DNA from: Paenibacillus xylaniclasticus
GTDB taxonomy: Bacteria; Bacillota; Bacilli; Paenibacillales; Paenibacillaceae
DNA length: 64,000 nt
NCBI RefSeq assembly: GCF_004001065.1
Contig: NZ_BIML01000017.1
Location: 1-64,000 of the forward strand
Direction of reading: 5' to 3'
The first letter of the stretch is position 1. Each line of letters begins with the position of its first letter. This document shows, piece by piece, positions 48,746-58,754 of the stretch. The notes under the pieces are model-generated. The model had not been told where the DNA came from and did not search any database. It was given only the letters and a program-made list of their open reading frames with translations. The position numbers and the translations under genes were made by a program.

Positions 48746-49723
48746 ATGAGTAAAATCCAAATTGGCATCGTCGGTTACGGCAATCTCGGCAAAGGCGTCG
48801 AGAAAGCAATCGCGCAAAATCCAGACATGGAGCTTGTCGCCGTATTCACGCGCAGACAGCCGGATCAAATTGCAGTAAGCGGCATCAAATTCGAGCATAT
48901 CTCGGCAGCCGAGCAGTACAAGGGCAAAATCGACGTCATGATTCTATGCGGCGGCTCCGCTACGGACCTCCCAGAGCAAACGCCGGTATTTGCCAGCATG
49001 TTCAACACGGTCGACAGCTTCGATACGCACGCGAAAATTCCAGAGTTCTTCAACACGGTTAATGCAGCTGCAACACAAGGCGGTCATGTCAGCGTCATCT
49101 CGACAGGCTGGGACCCAGGTCTCTTCTCGCTTAACCGTCTTCTTGCGGAATCGATTCTTCCAGAAGGCAAAGACTACACCTTCTGGGGCAAAGGCGTAAG
49201 CCAAGGCCACTCCGATGCGATCCGCCGTGTTCCAGGCGTCAAAGCTGGTGTTCAATACACGGTACCGGTCGAATCGGTTATCAACCGCATTCGTTCAGGC
49301 GAGACGCCGGAGTTCACGACGCGTGAGAAGCATCTTCGCCAATGCTTCGTCGTGGCAGAGGAAGGCGCAGATCTCGAAGTTATCCGCGAGACAATCGTCT
49401 CGATGCCGAACTACTTCTCGGATTATGACACGACCGTAACGTTCATCTCCGAAGAAGAATTGAAGACCGAGCACCAAGGCATGCCTCATGGCGGCTTCGT
49501 GATCCGCAGCGGCATTACGGGCCAAGGCACGAAACAACTTATTGAGTTCGGTCTGAAGCTCGAGAGCAATCCTGAATTTACTGCAAGCGTTCTCGTCGCT
49601 TATGCAAGAGCGGTGCACCGTCTGAGTGCCGAAGGCCAAAAAGGCGCAAAAACGGTATTCGACATTCCGTTCGCTTACCTCTCGCCGAAATCCGGAGAAG
49701 AGCTGCGCCGCGAACTTCTGTAG
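48746..49723 (+). CDS. ddh: meso-diaminopimelate D-dehydrogenase
   Basis: A 325-residue NADP-dependent enzyme converting tetrahydrodipicolinate to meso-diaminopimelate in one step. The dinucleotide motif is IGIVGYGNLGKGV. Then come CGGSATDLPEQTP, SVISTGWDPGLFSLNRLLAE and GKGVSQGHSDAIRR, all signatures of Ddh. It offers a shortcut to the cell-wall and lysine precursor. The start is ATG 48746 with AGGAGG upstream. Next to gdhA. Confidence 0.95.
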   Translation: MSKIQIGIVGYGNLGKGVEKAIAQNPDMELVAVFTRRQPDQIAVSGIKFEHISAAEQYKGKIDVMILCGGSATDLPEQTPVFASMFNTVDSFDTHAKIPEFFNTVNAAATQGGHVSVISTGWDPGLFSLNRLLAESILPEGKDYTFWGKGVSQGHSDAIRRVPGVKAGVQYTVPVESVINRIRSGETPEFTTREKHLRQCFVVAEEGADLEVIRETIVSMPNYFSDYDTTVTFISEEELKTEHQGMPHGGFVIRSGITGQGTKQLIEFGLKLESNPEFTASVLVAYARAVHRLSAEGQKGAKTVFDIPFAYLSPKSGEELRRELL

Positions 49724-49747
49724 CCGATAGGTGTATGAAATTCCCTG

Positions 49748-49791
49748 AAATCCCCGCCATCCCTGAAGTGGCGGGGATTTCTTCCGTTTTT
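49748..49791 (+). terminator. ddh terminator
   Basis: AAATCCCCGCCA pairs with TGGCGGGGATTT, followed by CTTCCGTTTTT. Possibly not strong because of the gap before the T-run. Confidence 0.75.
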
Positions 49792-49952
49792 GCGATCTTT
49801 TTTTGTACTATTATACACTTTATTTGCACTACATAATATATATTAAACCTAAAATGCCCAAATATAATTCAAATTAATCGGGGGTCAAAGTTTTTTTTAT
49901 TGGCGACTGCTGAGGCAATGTTTTAAACTTTGTAATTATCACAGGCTGATAG

Positions 49953-51404
<1,452 letters not shown>

Positions 51405-51434
51405 TCGACTGCCTCTTCTACATCTGCATTACCT

Positions 51435-51462
51435 AAGACCGCGCGGCAGCGCGGTCTTTTTT
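51435..51462 (+). terminator. gdhA terminator
   Basis: AAGACCGCGC pairs with GCGCGGTCTT, followed by TTTT. Confidence 0.88.
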
Positions 51463-51479
51463 GTCTGCAAGCCTCTACA

Positions 51480-51509
51480 TTGCCGATTCGTCCAAGCCAT
51501 GCATATAAT
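51480..51509 (+). promoter_or_regulatory. promoter of the MocR gene
   Basis: TTGCCG (51480-51485) and TATAAT (51504-51509) spaced 18 bp, about 35 bp before the start codon. Confidence 0.55.
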
Positions 51510-51544
51510 AAAGCATCTATCGATCCTATAATGAGGTGTTCGAT

Positions 51545-53002
51545 TTGTTCGATATACGGCTAACGGAAGGAACGGAGCATCCGCTATACATACAGTTGTA
51601 CCAATACATACGGCAGCTTATTGAGTCAGGCGCTCTGCAGAATGGCTCGAAGCTGCCTTCTATTCGCGCCTTGCGTGAGCAGTCTGGTCTTAGTCGAACA
51701 ACAATTGAAACCGCCTATCACATGCTGCTTGAGGAAGGCACAATATACAGCAAACCGCGTTCCGGTATTTACGTATCGAGCGGCTCCGGTACAGAGAGCG
51801 CGTATCAAATACCTTCTCTAACTGTGAACGGATCTGCCATAGCATCCCCCGCCCACGCTTATACGGAGCGCCCGCATACCGCTCTAGATGACGCTGTCAT
51901 TGACTTCAATATGCTAACCGTCGACCGCGGCACATTCCCAGCAGCGGCATGGCGTTCGGCGGCATCTGACGCGCTGACACTCTATAGTGAAAATCTCCAG
52001 CAGTATGGCGATCCTCAAGGCGAGTACGGCCTGCGCGCGAGCATCGCCCAATATTTGAACCGTTCCCGCCGCGTCCTCTGTACACCCGAGCAAATCGTCG
52101 TCGGAAGCGGCATCTCATCGAACCTTCAGCTGCTTGCACGGCTTCTGCCGGACGTATCGGTCATCGCGGTCGAACGGGAGGGAATTGCCCAAGTAAGAAA
52201 GAAGCTCCAGCAGCACGGCTTTCGTCTTACCGCAATTCCAATGGTTCGGGAAGTGCCATGGGCAGCAGAACTAACGAGCCAAGACATTCGAGCGGTCTAT
52301 GTTACGCCGTCACACCGTCCTGCCGGTCAGCCGCTTACCTACCCGCTTCGCTGTCAGCTGCTTGATTGGGCCAAGCAGAATAACGGCTATGTTATTGAAG
52401 ACGATTACGATGGAGAGTTCCATTACTCTGGCCGTACTGTTCCATCGCTTCAAAGCATGGATGATGCAGGCACCGTCATTTACTTGGGGACGTTCTCGAA
52501 ATCCTTCACTCCGGCTCTCCGTATGGGCTATGTCGTTCTTCCTGCTCCTTTGCTAAGCAAGCTGAAGGAGTTGGAGCAGGTTCTCTCTCCTCCATCGCGG
52601 ATCGATCAATGGGCGATGGAGTTGTTTATGAAACGCGGACATTGGTACCGGCATATCCGGCGTATGCGTACCGTATACAAACGTAAACATAGCAAGCTAT
52701 CCGAGCTCATTCATACCTACTGGCCGGGCCGAGTTCATATTAACGGAGACTGCGCAGGACTTCACTTGGAAATAACCGTTCAAACCTCCTATAGCGCCAG
52801 GCAGCTTGTTGATCTGGCAGCTCGCGCCGGCATCCTCATCTATCATCAACAAGATGTCGAGGAACGGACAGCTGCTGCGAACAGTAAAGATCACCAAGGC
52901 GAACCGCGTCTTTATCTCGGCTTCGGAGGCTTAAGCGCTGCCGAGATGACGCAAGGTATCCAGCGCCTCGCCCGTGCATGGTCGCACATCTGGCAGCCGT
53001 AA
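51545..53002 (+). CDS. MocR family PLP-dependent transcriptional regulator
   Basis: A 485-residue fusion regulator. The N-terminal GntR winged helix contains LPSIRALREQSGLSRTTIET. The C-terminal aminotransferase-like domain contains VIEDDYDGEFHYSGRTVPSL and the PLP-binding lysine in TFSKSFTPALRMGYVVLP. Members include PdxR and GabR, which sense PLP-linked metabolites. The preferred start is TTG 51545, six bases after GAGGTG; GTG 51536 lacks an SD. It is followed, 147 bp on, by an EamA transporter, a pairing common for MocR regulators. Confidence 0.92.
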   Translation: MFDIRLTEGTEHPLYIQLYQYIRQLIESGALQNGSKLPSIRALREQSGLSRTTIETAYHMLLEEGTIYSKPRSGIYVSSGSGTESAYQIPSLTVNGSAIASPAHAYTERPHTALDDAVIDFNMLTVDRGTFPAAAWRSAASDALTLYSENLQQYGDPQGEYGLRASIAQYLNRSRRVLCTPEQIVVGSGISSNLQLLARLLPDVSVIAVEREGIAQVRKKLQQHGFRLTAIPMVREVPWAAELTSQDIRAVYVTPSHRPAGQPLTYPLRCQLLDWAKQNNGYVIEDDYDGEFHYSGRTVPSLQSMDDAGTVIYLGTFSKSFTPALRMGYVVLPAPLLSKLKELEQVLSPPSRIDQWAMELFMKRGHWYRHIRRMRTVYKRKHSKLSELIHTYWPGRVHINGDCAGLHLEITVQTSYSARQLVDLAARAGILIYHQQDVEERTAAANSKDHQGEPRLYLGFGGLSAAEMTQGIQRLARAWSHIWQP

Positions 53003-53149
53003 GACTCCATCACAGGGCTGCCGGACATCCCAAACCTCCCCCGCTCGTTGCCAGCTATTACATAGCGGTATCTTTTTCACTTTCTTAACCGAATGTAGTA
53101 GTATTACAGACGATGCATTTTAACATATAGGCAGGGAGATTTCGTCTTT

Positions 53150-54043
53150 ATGAGTTCAGTCCGCAAACCAGCCATTACCTATGAGCTCCTATATGTGATC
53201 GGCATTATCGCGATTTCGTTCTCCTCGATATTCGTTCGCTGGTCCAGCGCCGATGCCGCCGTCACCGCAATGTACCGGCTCTACTTGACCAACGCGCTGA
53301 TGCTGCCTCTATTGTGGCGCTTCCGCCGGGAATGGCTTCAACTGACGTTAAAGCAATGGGGGCTGTTAAGCATATCCGGCGTCATGCTGGCCCTCCATTT
53401 CTTGCTGTGGATGGCTTCGTTAAGCTACACGACCGTCGCCAGCTCTACAGTCATCCTGACGCTGGAGCCCGTGTTCGTGATGATTGCCTCCTTCCTGCTG
53501 TTCGGTATCAAAGCGAACCGCACGATGCTCCTCGGTATGAGTATTGCGATGATCGGCTCAATCATTATCGGCTCCGGTGACTTCAGCCTTTCCGCCGACG
53601 CACTGCTCGGCGATGTGCTGTCGCTGCTCGGCGCGGCCGCTGTAGCTGTCCATATGATGATCGGGAAGCAGCTAAGAAGCGAAAGCAGCCTCAGCGCTTA
53701 CGTCTACAATTTCTCGGTATTCTTCATAGCGGCGTCGTCTCTAGCGCTGTATAACCTTGTCCGCGGTAACCCATTTACCGGATATAGCGGACAAGATTGG
53801 AGAGCATTTCTGCTTCTCGCGATCGTCCCGACGCTGTTCGGCCATTACTTATTCAACTGGCTGCTGAAATATTTGAACACGACAGCCGTCTCCATGTCAG
53901 TGCTGGGCGAGCCCGTCATCGCATCTGTTCTTGCCTGGATACTGCTGAACGAGGAGTTAACCGTCTACCAGTCCGCCGCGGGCCTGCTTATTCTGTTCGG
54001 CGTCTGGTTGTTCATCCGGCATGGGAAGGAAGCACCCGCTTAA
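53150..54043 (+). CDS. EamA/DMT family transporter
   Basis: A 297-residue protein with about ten transmembrane helices in two EamA repeats. The first repeat includes LLYVIGIIAISFSSIFVRWS and the second starts near DWRAFLLLAIVPTLFGHYLF. It belongs to the drug/metabolite exporters, and substrate cannot be deduced. The start is ATG 53150 with GGGAG upstream. The MocR gene upstream probably controls it. Confidence 0.9.
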   Translation: MSSVRKPAITYELLYVIGIIAISFSSIFVRWSSADAAVTAMYRLYLTNALMLPLLWRFRREWLQLTLKQWGLLSISGVMLALHFLLWMASLSYTTVASSTVILTLEPVFVMIASFLLFGIKANRTMLLGMSIAMIGSIIIGSGDFSLSADALLGDVLSLLGAAAVAVHMMIGKQLRSESSLSAYVYNFSVFFIAASSLALYNLVRGNPFTGYSGQDWRAFLLLAIVPTLFGHYLFNWLLKYLNTTAVSMSVLGEPVIASVLAWILLNEELTVYQSAAGLLILFGVWLFIRHGKEAPA

Positions 54044-54159
54044 GCAGGGAACAATAGGATACGAGATTTATCCCTTTTATACCTTGCCCTAGGGGGCCGA
54101 TAGGGGTATGCTGAGTAGTAGAAGCTTAAGAAGACTACATAGATAGGAATCGATTGCTC

Positions 54160-54954
54160 ATGACTATTGGATTCTTTGATTCAGGCCTCGGCGGGCTCTC
54201 CGTATTAGCGGAATCGCTGCGCAAGCTGCCCGATCAAGATTATCTCTATATGGCCGATACACTTCACGTCCCATACGGGTCCAAGACGAACGCCGAAGTG
54301 AAAGAATATGTGTTCCAAGCTGTTGAACGAATGATGGCCGAAGGCATCGATGCGCTCGTCGTCGCCTGCAATACGGCAACCAGCATTGCCGTGGAAGATT
54401 TGCGGGCCATGTACGATCTGCCCATCGTCGGCATGGAGCCGGCTGTGAAGCCAGCAGTTGAGATGAACCGCGCCACAGGTAAGAGAGTGCTGGTCACGGC
54501 GACGCTGCTGACGCTGACCATGCCGCGCTATTATGCACTCGTTAATCGCGTGGATGAAGGCGGTATCGTCGATTCACTGCCGCTGCCTGAGCTTGTTCAC
54601 TATTGCGAGAATCTGCAGTTTGATCCTGACGTAATGGTGCCCTATTTCCAGAGTAAGCTTGCACCCTACAATCTGGATGACTATGGGATTATTGTGCTAG
54701 GCTGCACGCATTATCCGTTCTACGCCGACATTTTGCGCAGCATGCTGCCTCCGCATATCGGAATTGTCGACGGCAACGCAGGTACAGTCCGCCGTCTGTC
54801 AGCCCTGCTCAACCGGTTCGGCATCGCAGGAAGCGGCAGCGGCAGCGTCACATTCCGATGCATGGGCAATGAACCGGCATATTTGGACAAAATGCAAACC
54901 GCTCTCGCCTTCATCTCAGAGCGCTTAGAAGCCAGAGAAAACTCCAAAAACTAA
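54160..54954 (+). CDS. murI: glutamate racemase
   Basis: A 264-residue cofactor-independent racemase making D-glutamate for peptidoglycan. The start region IGFFDSGLGGLSVLAE contains the Asp-Ser catalytic pair. The two catalytic cysteines are in VVACNTAT (about 70) and LGCTHYPF (about 181). The start is ATG 54160 (MTIGFFDSG) with TAGGAA upstream. The ATG two codons earlier is less well placed. Confidence 0.94.
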   Translation: MTIGFFDSGLGGLSVLAESLRKLPDQDYLYMADTLHVPYGSKTNAEVKEYVFQAVERMMAEGIDALVVACNTATSIAVEDLRAMYDLPIVGMEPAVKPAVEMNRATGKRVLVTATLLTLTMPRYYALVNRVDEGGIVDSLPLPELVHYCENLQFDPDVMVPYFQSKLAPYNLDDYGIIVLGCTHYPFYADILRSMLPPHIGIVDGNAGTVRRLSALLNRFGIAGSGSGSVTFRCMGNEPAYLDKMQTALAFISERLEARENSKN

Positions 54955-54975
54955 CTCAGCCTCATGGCAGATGAA

Positions 54976-55009
54976 AAGGCCGGACAGCATATCCAAGCTA
55001 TCCGGCCTT
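54976..55009. terminator. weak terminator between murI and the ABC exporter gene
   Basis: AAGGCCGGA pairs with TCCGGCCTT. The U-tract is short on both sides. It is placed to serve both convergent genes. Confidence 0.5.
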
Positions 55010-55090
55010 GCACGTATCCAGCATAGAGTTCTCTTTCCTCCGTCGGTTTCTTATTTATTTAAGTATCAGCCCGATCAAGCTCACCGAGGC

Positions 55091-56908
55091 TTAAGACACC
55101 TTAGCCTGAACATCAGCTTCTTGGTACCATTGTGACTGTGTCTTGAACATCGCCGCATAATGGCCGTTCTTGGCCATCAGCTGCTCATGGTTGCCCTGCT
55201 CGACTAATCTGCCGTCCTGTAGGACGAGAATCAAATCAACCTTCCTGCAGCAGCCAAGACGGTGGGAAATAAGAAGCGTCGTCTTGCCTTCGGCGATATT
55301 AATGAAATCGGTTAACACCTGCTGCTCGGCAATCGGGTCCATCGCTGCCGTTGGTTCATCCAAGATAATGACGTCCGCATCTTTAATCAACGCCCTTGAT
55401 AAAGCGATTTTCTGCCACTGCCCCCCCGAGAGCTCATGTCCCCCCTCAAAAAGAGGCCCCAGCATCGTATCCAGACCATTCGGCAATCGGCTTGCAATTT
55501 CGCCAATACCCGTTACTTCCGATACATTGGCCCATTTGCCATTGCTGCCGATCGCATCTGGATTGCCGATAAACACGTTCTCCCGCATCGTCAGCTGATA
55601 GTGGACAAAATCTTGAAAGATGGCGGCAACATGCTTCCGAAATTCACGTGCGTTCGCCTCGTCAATCGCTGCGTCGTCATAATATACCTGACCGGCGCTC
55701 GCCTCATAAAGCCCAATTAAGCATTTAACCAGCGTGCTCTTGCCAGATCCGTTCTCGCCTACAATAGCTACCGTTGCGCCAACCGGAATCTCGACAGATA
55801 TATCGCGGAGCGAGAACGTATCATTGTTGGGATATTGAAAGCTTAATCGATCGACCGTAATGCCCCGTTTCAGCGGAAAATGTATTTGCCGGCCCGACTG
55901 CCTCTCTTCCTCGATTGCCGTGAACTGCCGAAACTCATAGGCGAACAAAGCTTCCTCGTACATTTGGGACAGATTCAATGCAATGGCTTGGAACGTATTC
56001 CCAGATGTAAATATGGCCTGAATCAAGGCGGCGAAGATTCCGATCCCGATAAACTGCTGCGTCATCCCCCACACCAGAAAACCAATCGTAATCAGCATAC
56101 CTAATCCTTGCGCTGCTTCGGCCACCAAATTCATCCTTACGGCACGCCACTCCAATCTTTGCTGCTCACGAGCGTTGTTCCGGAATGCACGCGACCACAA
56201 TTCGATTAAGTATCCGCCGGCATCGAATACTCTGATTTCCTTGGCCTCGTCCCTGCCGAGCAGAAGCCGGAACAGATAGTTCATCCTGCGTACGGTCGGC
56301 GTTAACCATTTGGTCTGCCAAAAATGCCATTCACCGGCAAGCATATTTACGATTACAAGCGGTAGTGCCAGCGCAAACATAATGAAGCCCAGCATCCAAT
56401 GATAACTCAAGAGGATTACGATGATCGTACTTATACTCATGCCGTTCTTCAGCACACTCATAAACGCATGCGAAATGTTCAATACGCGATTGGATAACCC
56501 TTGCGAGACACGCTGCAGCAAATTGTGGTGTTCCGGCTGATCGAAATACATTAACGGTATTTTCGTGGACTTCTCTACAAGCTGCTTATCTAAATGATAA
56601 GATGCTGCATAAGCCATTTTCAGCCTGACAATCCGGCCGACTCCATTCAACACGCTTGTCAGTCCAATAACGGCCGCCATAAGGAGAAGGACCCACAAGG
56701 CATCGCGGAAATCCCCGCTGCCATCGTTAGCCACAGCAACAGCAGCCGAATCGACCAATCTCTGCACCAAGACGATATGAACGCCAGGAATTAACCCTTG
56801 CATAAGATTAAGCCCTGCCGAAACAACGAATAGGAGAGGAGCCGCCTTCGCAACTTGAAACAGTAAGCTGGATACGCGGCTAATAATCTTCACTTTGTCG
56901 GATCCCAT
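55091..56908 (-). CDS. ABC exporter (ATPase fused to permease) of the Cys-rich peptide cluster
   Basis: A 605-residue half-transporter. Residues 1-330 form a six-helix exporter domain (LLFVVSAGLNLMQGLIPGVH near the start). The ATPase has Walker A GENGSGKST (about 383), the signature LSGGQ (about 493), and Walker B VIILDEP (about 513) with an H-loop in LLISHRLG. There is no N-terminal C39 peptidase, so it would not process a double-glycine leader. The start is ATG 56908 with AGGAAA upstream. It is the last gene of the cluster, downstream of the thioredoxin-like gene, and is the likely peptide exporter or self-protection pump. Confidence 0.9.
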   Translation of the reverse strand: MGSDKVKIISRVSSLLFQVAKAAPLLFVVSAGLNLMQGLIPGVHIVLVQRLVDSAAVAVANDGSGDFRDALWVLLLMAAVIGLTSVLNGVGRIVRLKMAYAASYHLDKQLVEKSTKIPLMYFDQPEHHNLLQRVSQGLSNRVLNISHAFMSVLKNGMSISTIIVILLSYHWMLGFIMFALALPLVIVNMLAGEWHFWQTKWLTPTVRRMNYLFRLLLGRDEAKEIRVFDAGGYLIELWSRAFRNNAREQQRLEWRAVRMNLVAEAAQGLGMLITIGFLVWGMTQQFIGIGIFAALIQAIFTSGNTFQAIALNLSQMYEEALFAYEFRQFTAIEEERQSGRQIHFPLKRGITVDRLSFQYPNNDTFSLRDISVEIPVGATVAIVGENGSGKSTLVKCLIGLYEASAGQVYYDDAAIDEANAREFRKHVAAIFQDFVHYQLTMRENVFIGNPDAIGSNGKWANVSEVTGIGEIASRLPNGLDTMLGPLFEGGHELSGGQWQKIALSRALIKDADVIILDEPTAAMDPIAEQQVLTDFINIAEGKTTLLISHRLGCCRKVDLILVLQDGRLVEQGNHEQLMAKNGHYAAMFKTQSQWYQEADVQAKVS

Positions 56909-56970
56909 ATGAACCCATTTCCTATACAATCCCTTTCCTATCACCGGTTACGATTTCCCCCCTCGCCAGG

Positions 56971-57510
56971 TTATGCTGCTTTCCACTTCTCCTGCTCACC
57001 CACCTCGATCAAATATTCCATATCACTCTCGTTGTTAACCGTTCCTTTGGCCAACACTTTACCCTCAGACGATAAATAATAAGCAAATGGTATAGCAGTA
57101 ACGCCCATATTATTAAATTCATCGAAGTTGGATGGAATAACGGGAACAGTTTGTATGACGTTTTGTTGGATCTCGCTTATCTCCTCGCGCTCGCCATCCA
57201 TTAAGGTGACAATTGGAATACCTTTTTTCTTCTGGAATGCATCCAATAACGGATATAACGGCTTACAGAAGTTGCAATTGACTGATGCATATAGCACAAT
57301 CGTCCCATCTTTCGAGCCGTTAATAATTTTTACTTCCTTGTCGTTATTGTCCTTCATGGCTGGAACGGGAAACAGCTGTCCACGGCCGAGACCCGCGTCT
57401 TGATGATATAAAAATTTCTTGGTCGCCTTCTTAATCGTCATGAGCACCGATACTGCAACCAGTATCATGAAGAGCCATTGCGATACGACAGCATATTCGA
57501 ATAGACCCAT
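56971..57510 (-). CDS. membrane-anchored thioredoxin-like protein (MauD-like layout)
   Basis: A 179-residue protein with one N-terminal transmembrane helix (about 6-26). A thioredoxin-fold domain carries C79-x-x-C82 in ASVNCNFCKP, and the cis-proline region lies in GVTAIPFAYYL. It should exchange thiols and disulfides outside the membrane. MauD, with the same layout, works with MauE in disulfide formation in methylamine dehydrogenase. The start is ATG 57510 with GGAGGAG upstream. It is adjacent to the MauE-like gene and 62 bp before the exporter. Confidence 0.85.
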   Translation of the reverse strand: MGLFEYAVVSQWLFMILVAVSVLMTIKKATKKFLYHQDAGLGRGQLFPVPAMKDNNDKEVKIINGSKDGTIVLYASVNCNFCKPLYPLLDAFQKKKGIPIVTLMDGEREEISEIQQNVIQTVPVIPSNFDEFNNMGVTAIPFAYYLSSEGKVLAKGTVNNESDMEYLIEVGEQEKWKAA

Positions 57511-57524
57511 CGTTATCTCCTCCA

Positions 57525-58037
57525 CTACACATGTTTGCGGTACGCCGCTAACGAATTCGCCAAGACATAGCTGCCGAACAAGTTGACGGATAAAATAAAC
57601 GACCATAATAGATCGGTCAGCTCCATGTCCGAGGTGTTCGGAATGATGCTCTTTTTATACAGAACGAACAGGCCGATCGCGATCATTAGAATTACGCGAA
57701 CCGCCGTTTTCCATCCGAATTGTTCGTCGATCATACTTCCGAAACAATTGCACTTCAGCTTCTTACTTTTTCCTCTAACGATTGCCCACAAGAAAGAAGC
57801 CGTCAGCATGAACAGACCGATAAGGCTGAGCATGCGCAGCTCCTCGAACCATATGCCGATCCCGACGACAACTTCTGCAAGCGGTAAAATCCATATGACG
57901 AGGGAAGCAAGCTTACCTGAGATACCTAATCTTTTGAGCGTCACAAGAAAGTCGGCTCTGCCTACCCATTTGGGAATTGCAGCGAATAGCAATAACACCG
58001 ATAACAGCATCATTCCAACCATGACTAGATCAATCAA
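57525..58037 (-). CDS. MauE/DoxX-like redox membrane protein
   Basis: A 170-residue protein with four to five membrane helices. It carries the CxC motif KCNCFG (C96, C98) that marks the MauE family. MauE proteins are thought to supply oxidising equivalents for disulfide formation in exported proteins. The start is TTG 58037 with AAAGGTGGGG upstream; ATG at codon 6 is an alternative. The stop is 15 bp before the thioredoxin-like start, so the two are translated together. Confidence 0.85.
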   Translation of the reverse strand: MIDLVMVGMMLLSVLLLFAAIPKWVGRADFLVTLKRLGISGKLASLVIWILPLAEVVVGIGIWFEELRMLSLIGLFMLTASFLWAIVRGKSKKLKCNCFGSMIDEQFGWKTAVRVILMIAIGLFVLYKKSIIPNTSDMELTDLLWSFILSVNLFGSYVLANSLAAYRKHV

Positions 58038-58061
58038 TGGAACCCCACCTTTTAACGGTAA

Positions 58062-58099
58062 TAAAAACGGAAGTGAACAGTCGAACTGTCCACTTCCGC
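58062..58099 (-). terminator. intercistronic terminator after the Cys-rich peptide
   Basis: On the minus strand GGAAGTGGACAG pairs with CTGTTCACTTCC around TTCGA, followed by GTTTTTATT. It lies between the peptide gene and the MauE-like gene. Partial read-through would give high peptide and low accessory expression. Confidence 0.85.
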
Positions 58100-58109
58100 C
58101 AAGCTGTTA

Positions 58110-58208
58110 CTAGCAGTTGCAGTAACCGTATACTGCACCGTTTGAATTCATGCATAGATTTACATAATTGGCGGGACCACATTTATTAGTAGTGCACAAA
58201 CATGCCAT
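58110..58208 (-). CDS. six-cysteine 32-residue peptide, putative leaderless bacteriocin
   Basis: A 32-residue peptide, too short for standard gene finders. It begins MACLCTTNKCGP and ends in YGYCNC. Cysteines are at 3, 5, 10, 19, 30 and 32, with few charged residues. The SD is near-perfect: GGGGGTGA, six bases before ATG 58208. There is no signal peptide or double-glycine leader. A terminator follows directly. The next genes are a MauE-like protein, a thioredoxin-like protein and an ABC exporter, so I infer a disulfide-bonded exported peptide. Laterosporulin of Brevibacillus also starts MAC and is disulfide-rich, but I cannot claim homology. A RiPP precursor is the main alternative. Confidence 0.72.
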   Translation of the reverse strand: MACLCTTNKCGPANYVNLCMNSNGAVYGYCNC

Positions 58209-58214
58209 CAATTT

Positions 58215-58500
58215 CACCCCCTTTGCTTCATTGGATTGCCTTGCTCGTTCATTATCACATGCTGAATATTGTGGTACAATGATACCGAATTCCTTATTTT
58301 ATTATATTTGGGAGTAATAGGAGTAATGTCGCGGTCACTTGTTAGTGAATTGGTTCTAAAGTCTCTCTTATAGGAGAGGCACCGCCTCGCAACATCCTTA
58401 CAACCGTTACTGTAGTTGGCTTCTACTCGATAAGGTCTATAGTAGGAGCCCTTCTGTTGTTTATCTTTTCTTTCTAAAATAGGTACGGTTCCTTCCATCT
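58215..58500 (-). other. leader region of the peptide gene, with doubtful 94-codon frame
   Basis: A minus-strand frame from 58498 to 58214 ends in the peptide SD: its TGA lies inside GGGGGTGA. It has no good SD and a composition unlike a known protein, so I do not call it a gene. The stretch also holds the hairpin GAGGC GGT GCCTC (about 58378-58390). Translational coupling remains possible. Confidence 0.35.
58251..58279 (-). promoter_or_regulatory. candidate promoter of the Cys-rich peptide gene
   Basis: TTGTAC (58274-58279) and GATAAT (58251-58256) spaced 17 bp on the minus strand, with TG just before the -10 box. The start would lie about 35 bp before the peptide ATG. A TATAAT further upstream (about 58310) is an alternative. 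Confidence 0.5.
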
Positions 58501-58583
58501 TTTATCTCATTTTGAACCTACTCTAGTCTTAATTTGTATATGTCGACTTTCCTCTTAGTTTGTCATTTCCTATCGCAAAAAAA

Positions 58584-58597
58584 TGTAAGCGATTACA
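58584..58597. promoter_or_regulatory. cre-like site (CcpA)
   Basis: TGTAAGCGATTACA fits the catabolite-response consensus TGWAANCGNTNWCA at every position. It lies 330 bp upstream of the candidate peptide promoter and downstream of the terminator at 58661, so an upstream promoter for the cluster may exist near here. Confidence 0.5.
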
Positions 58598-58660
58598 TAC
58601 CGAAAGTAGATTTTTAGTCCAATAGAATTACCCTAACGATTTCTCCTCTAGAGTTTGCAA

Positions 58661-58687
58661 TAAAAAAGCCATCTCGAAAGATGGCTT
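58661..58687 (-). terminator. terminator of the helical-barrel protein gene
   Basis: On the minus strand AGCCATCT TTCG AGATGGCT is followed by TTTTTATT. It separates the WYL operon from the peptide cluster. Confidence 0.9.
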
Positions 58688-58754
58688 GGCTTCTATAACA
58701 ATAAGAGAACTGTTTATTTAAGAAGAAAGAAGCTCTCAAGAGAACCTTGGCCTT

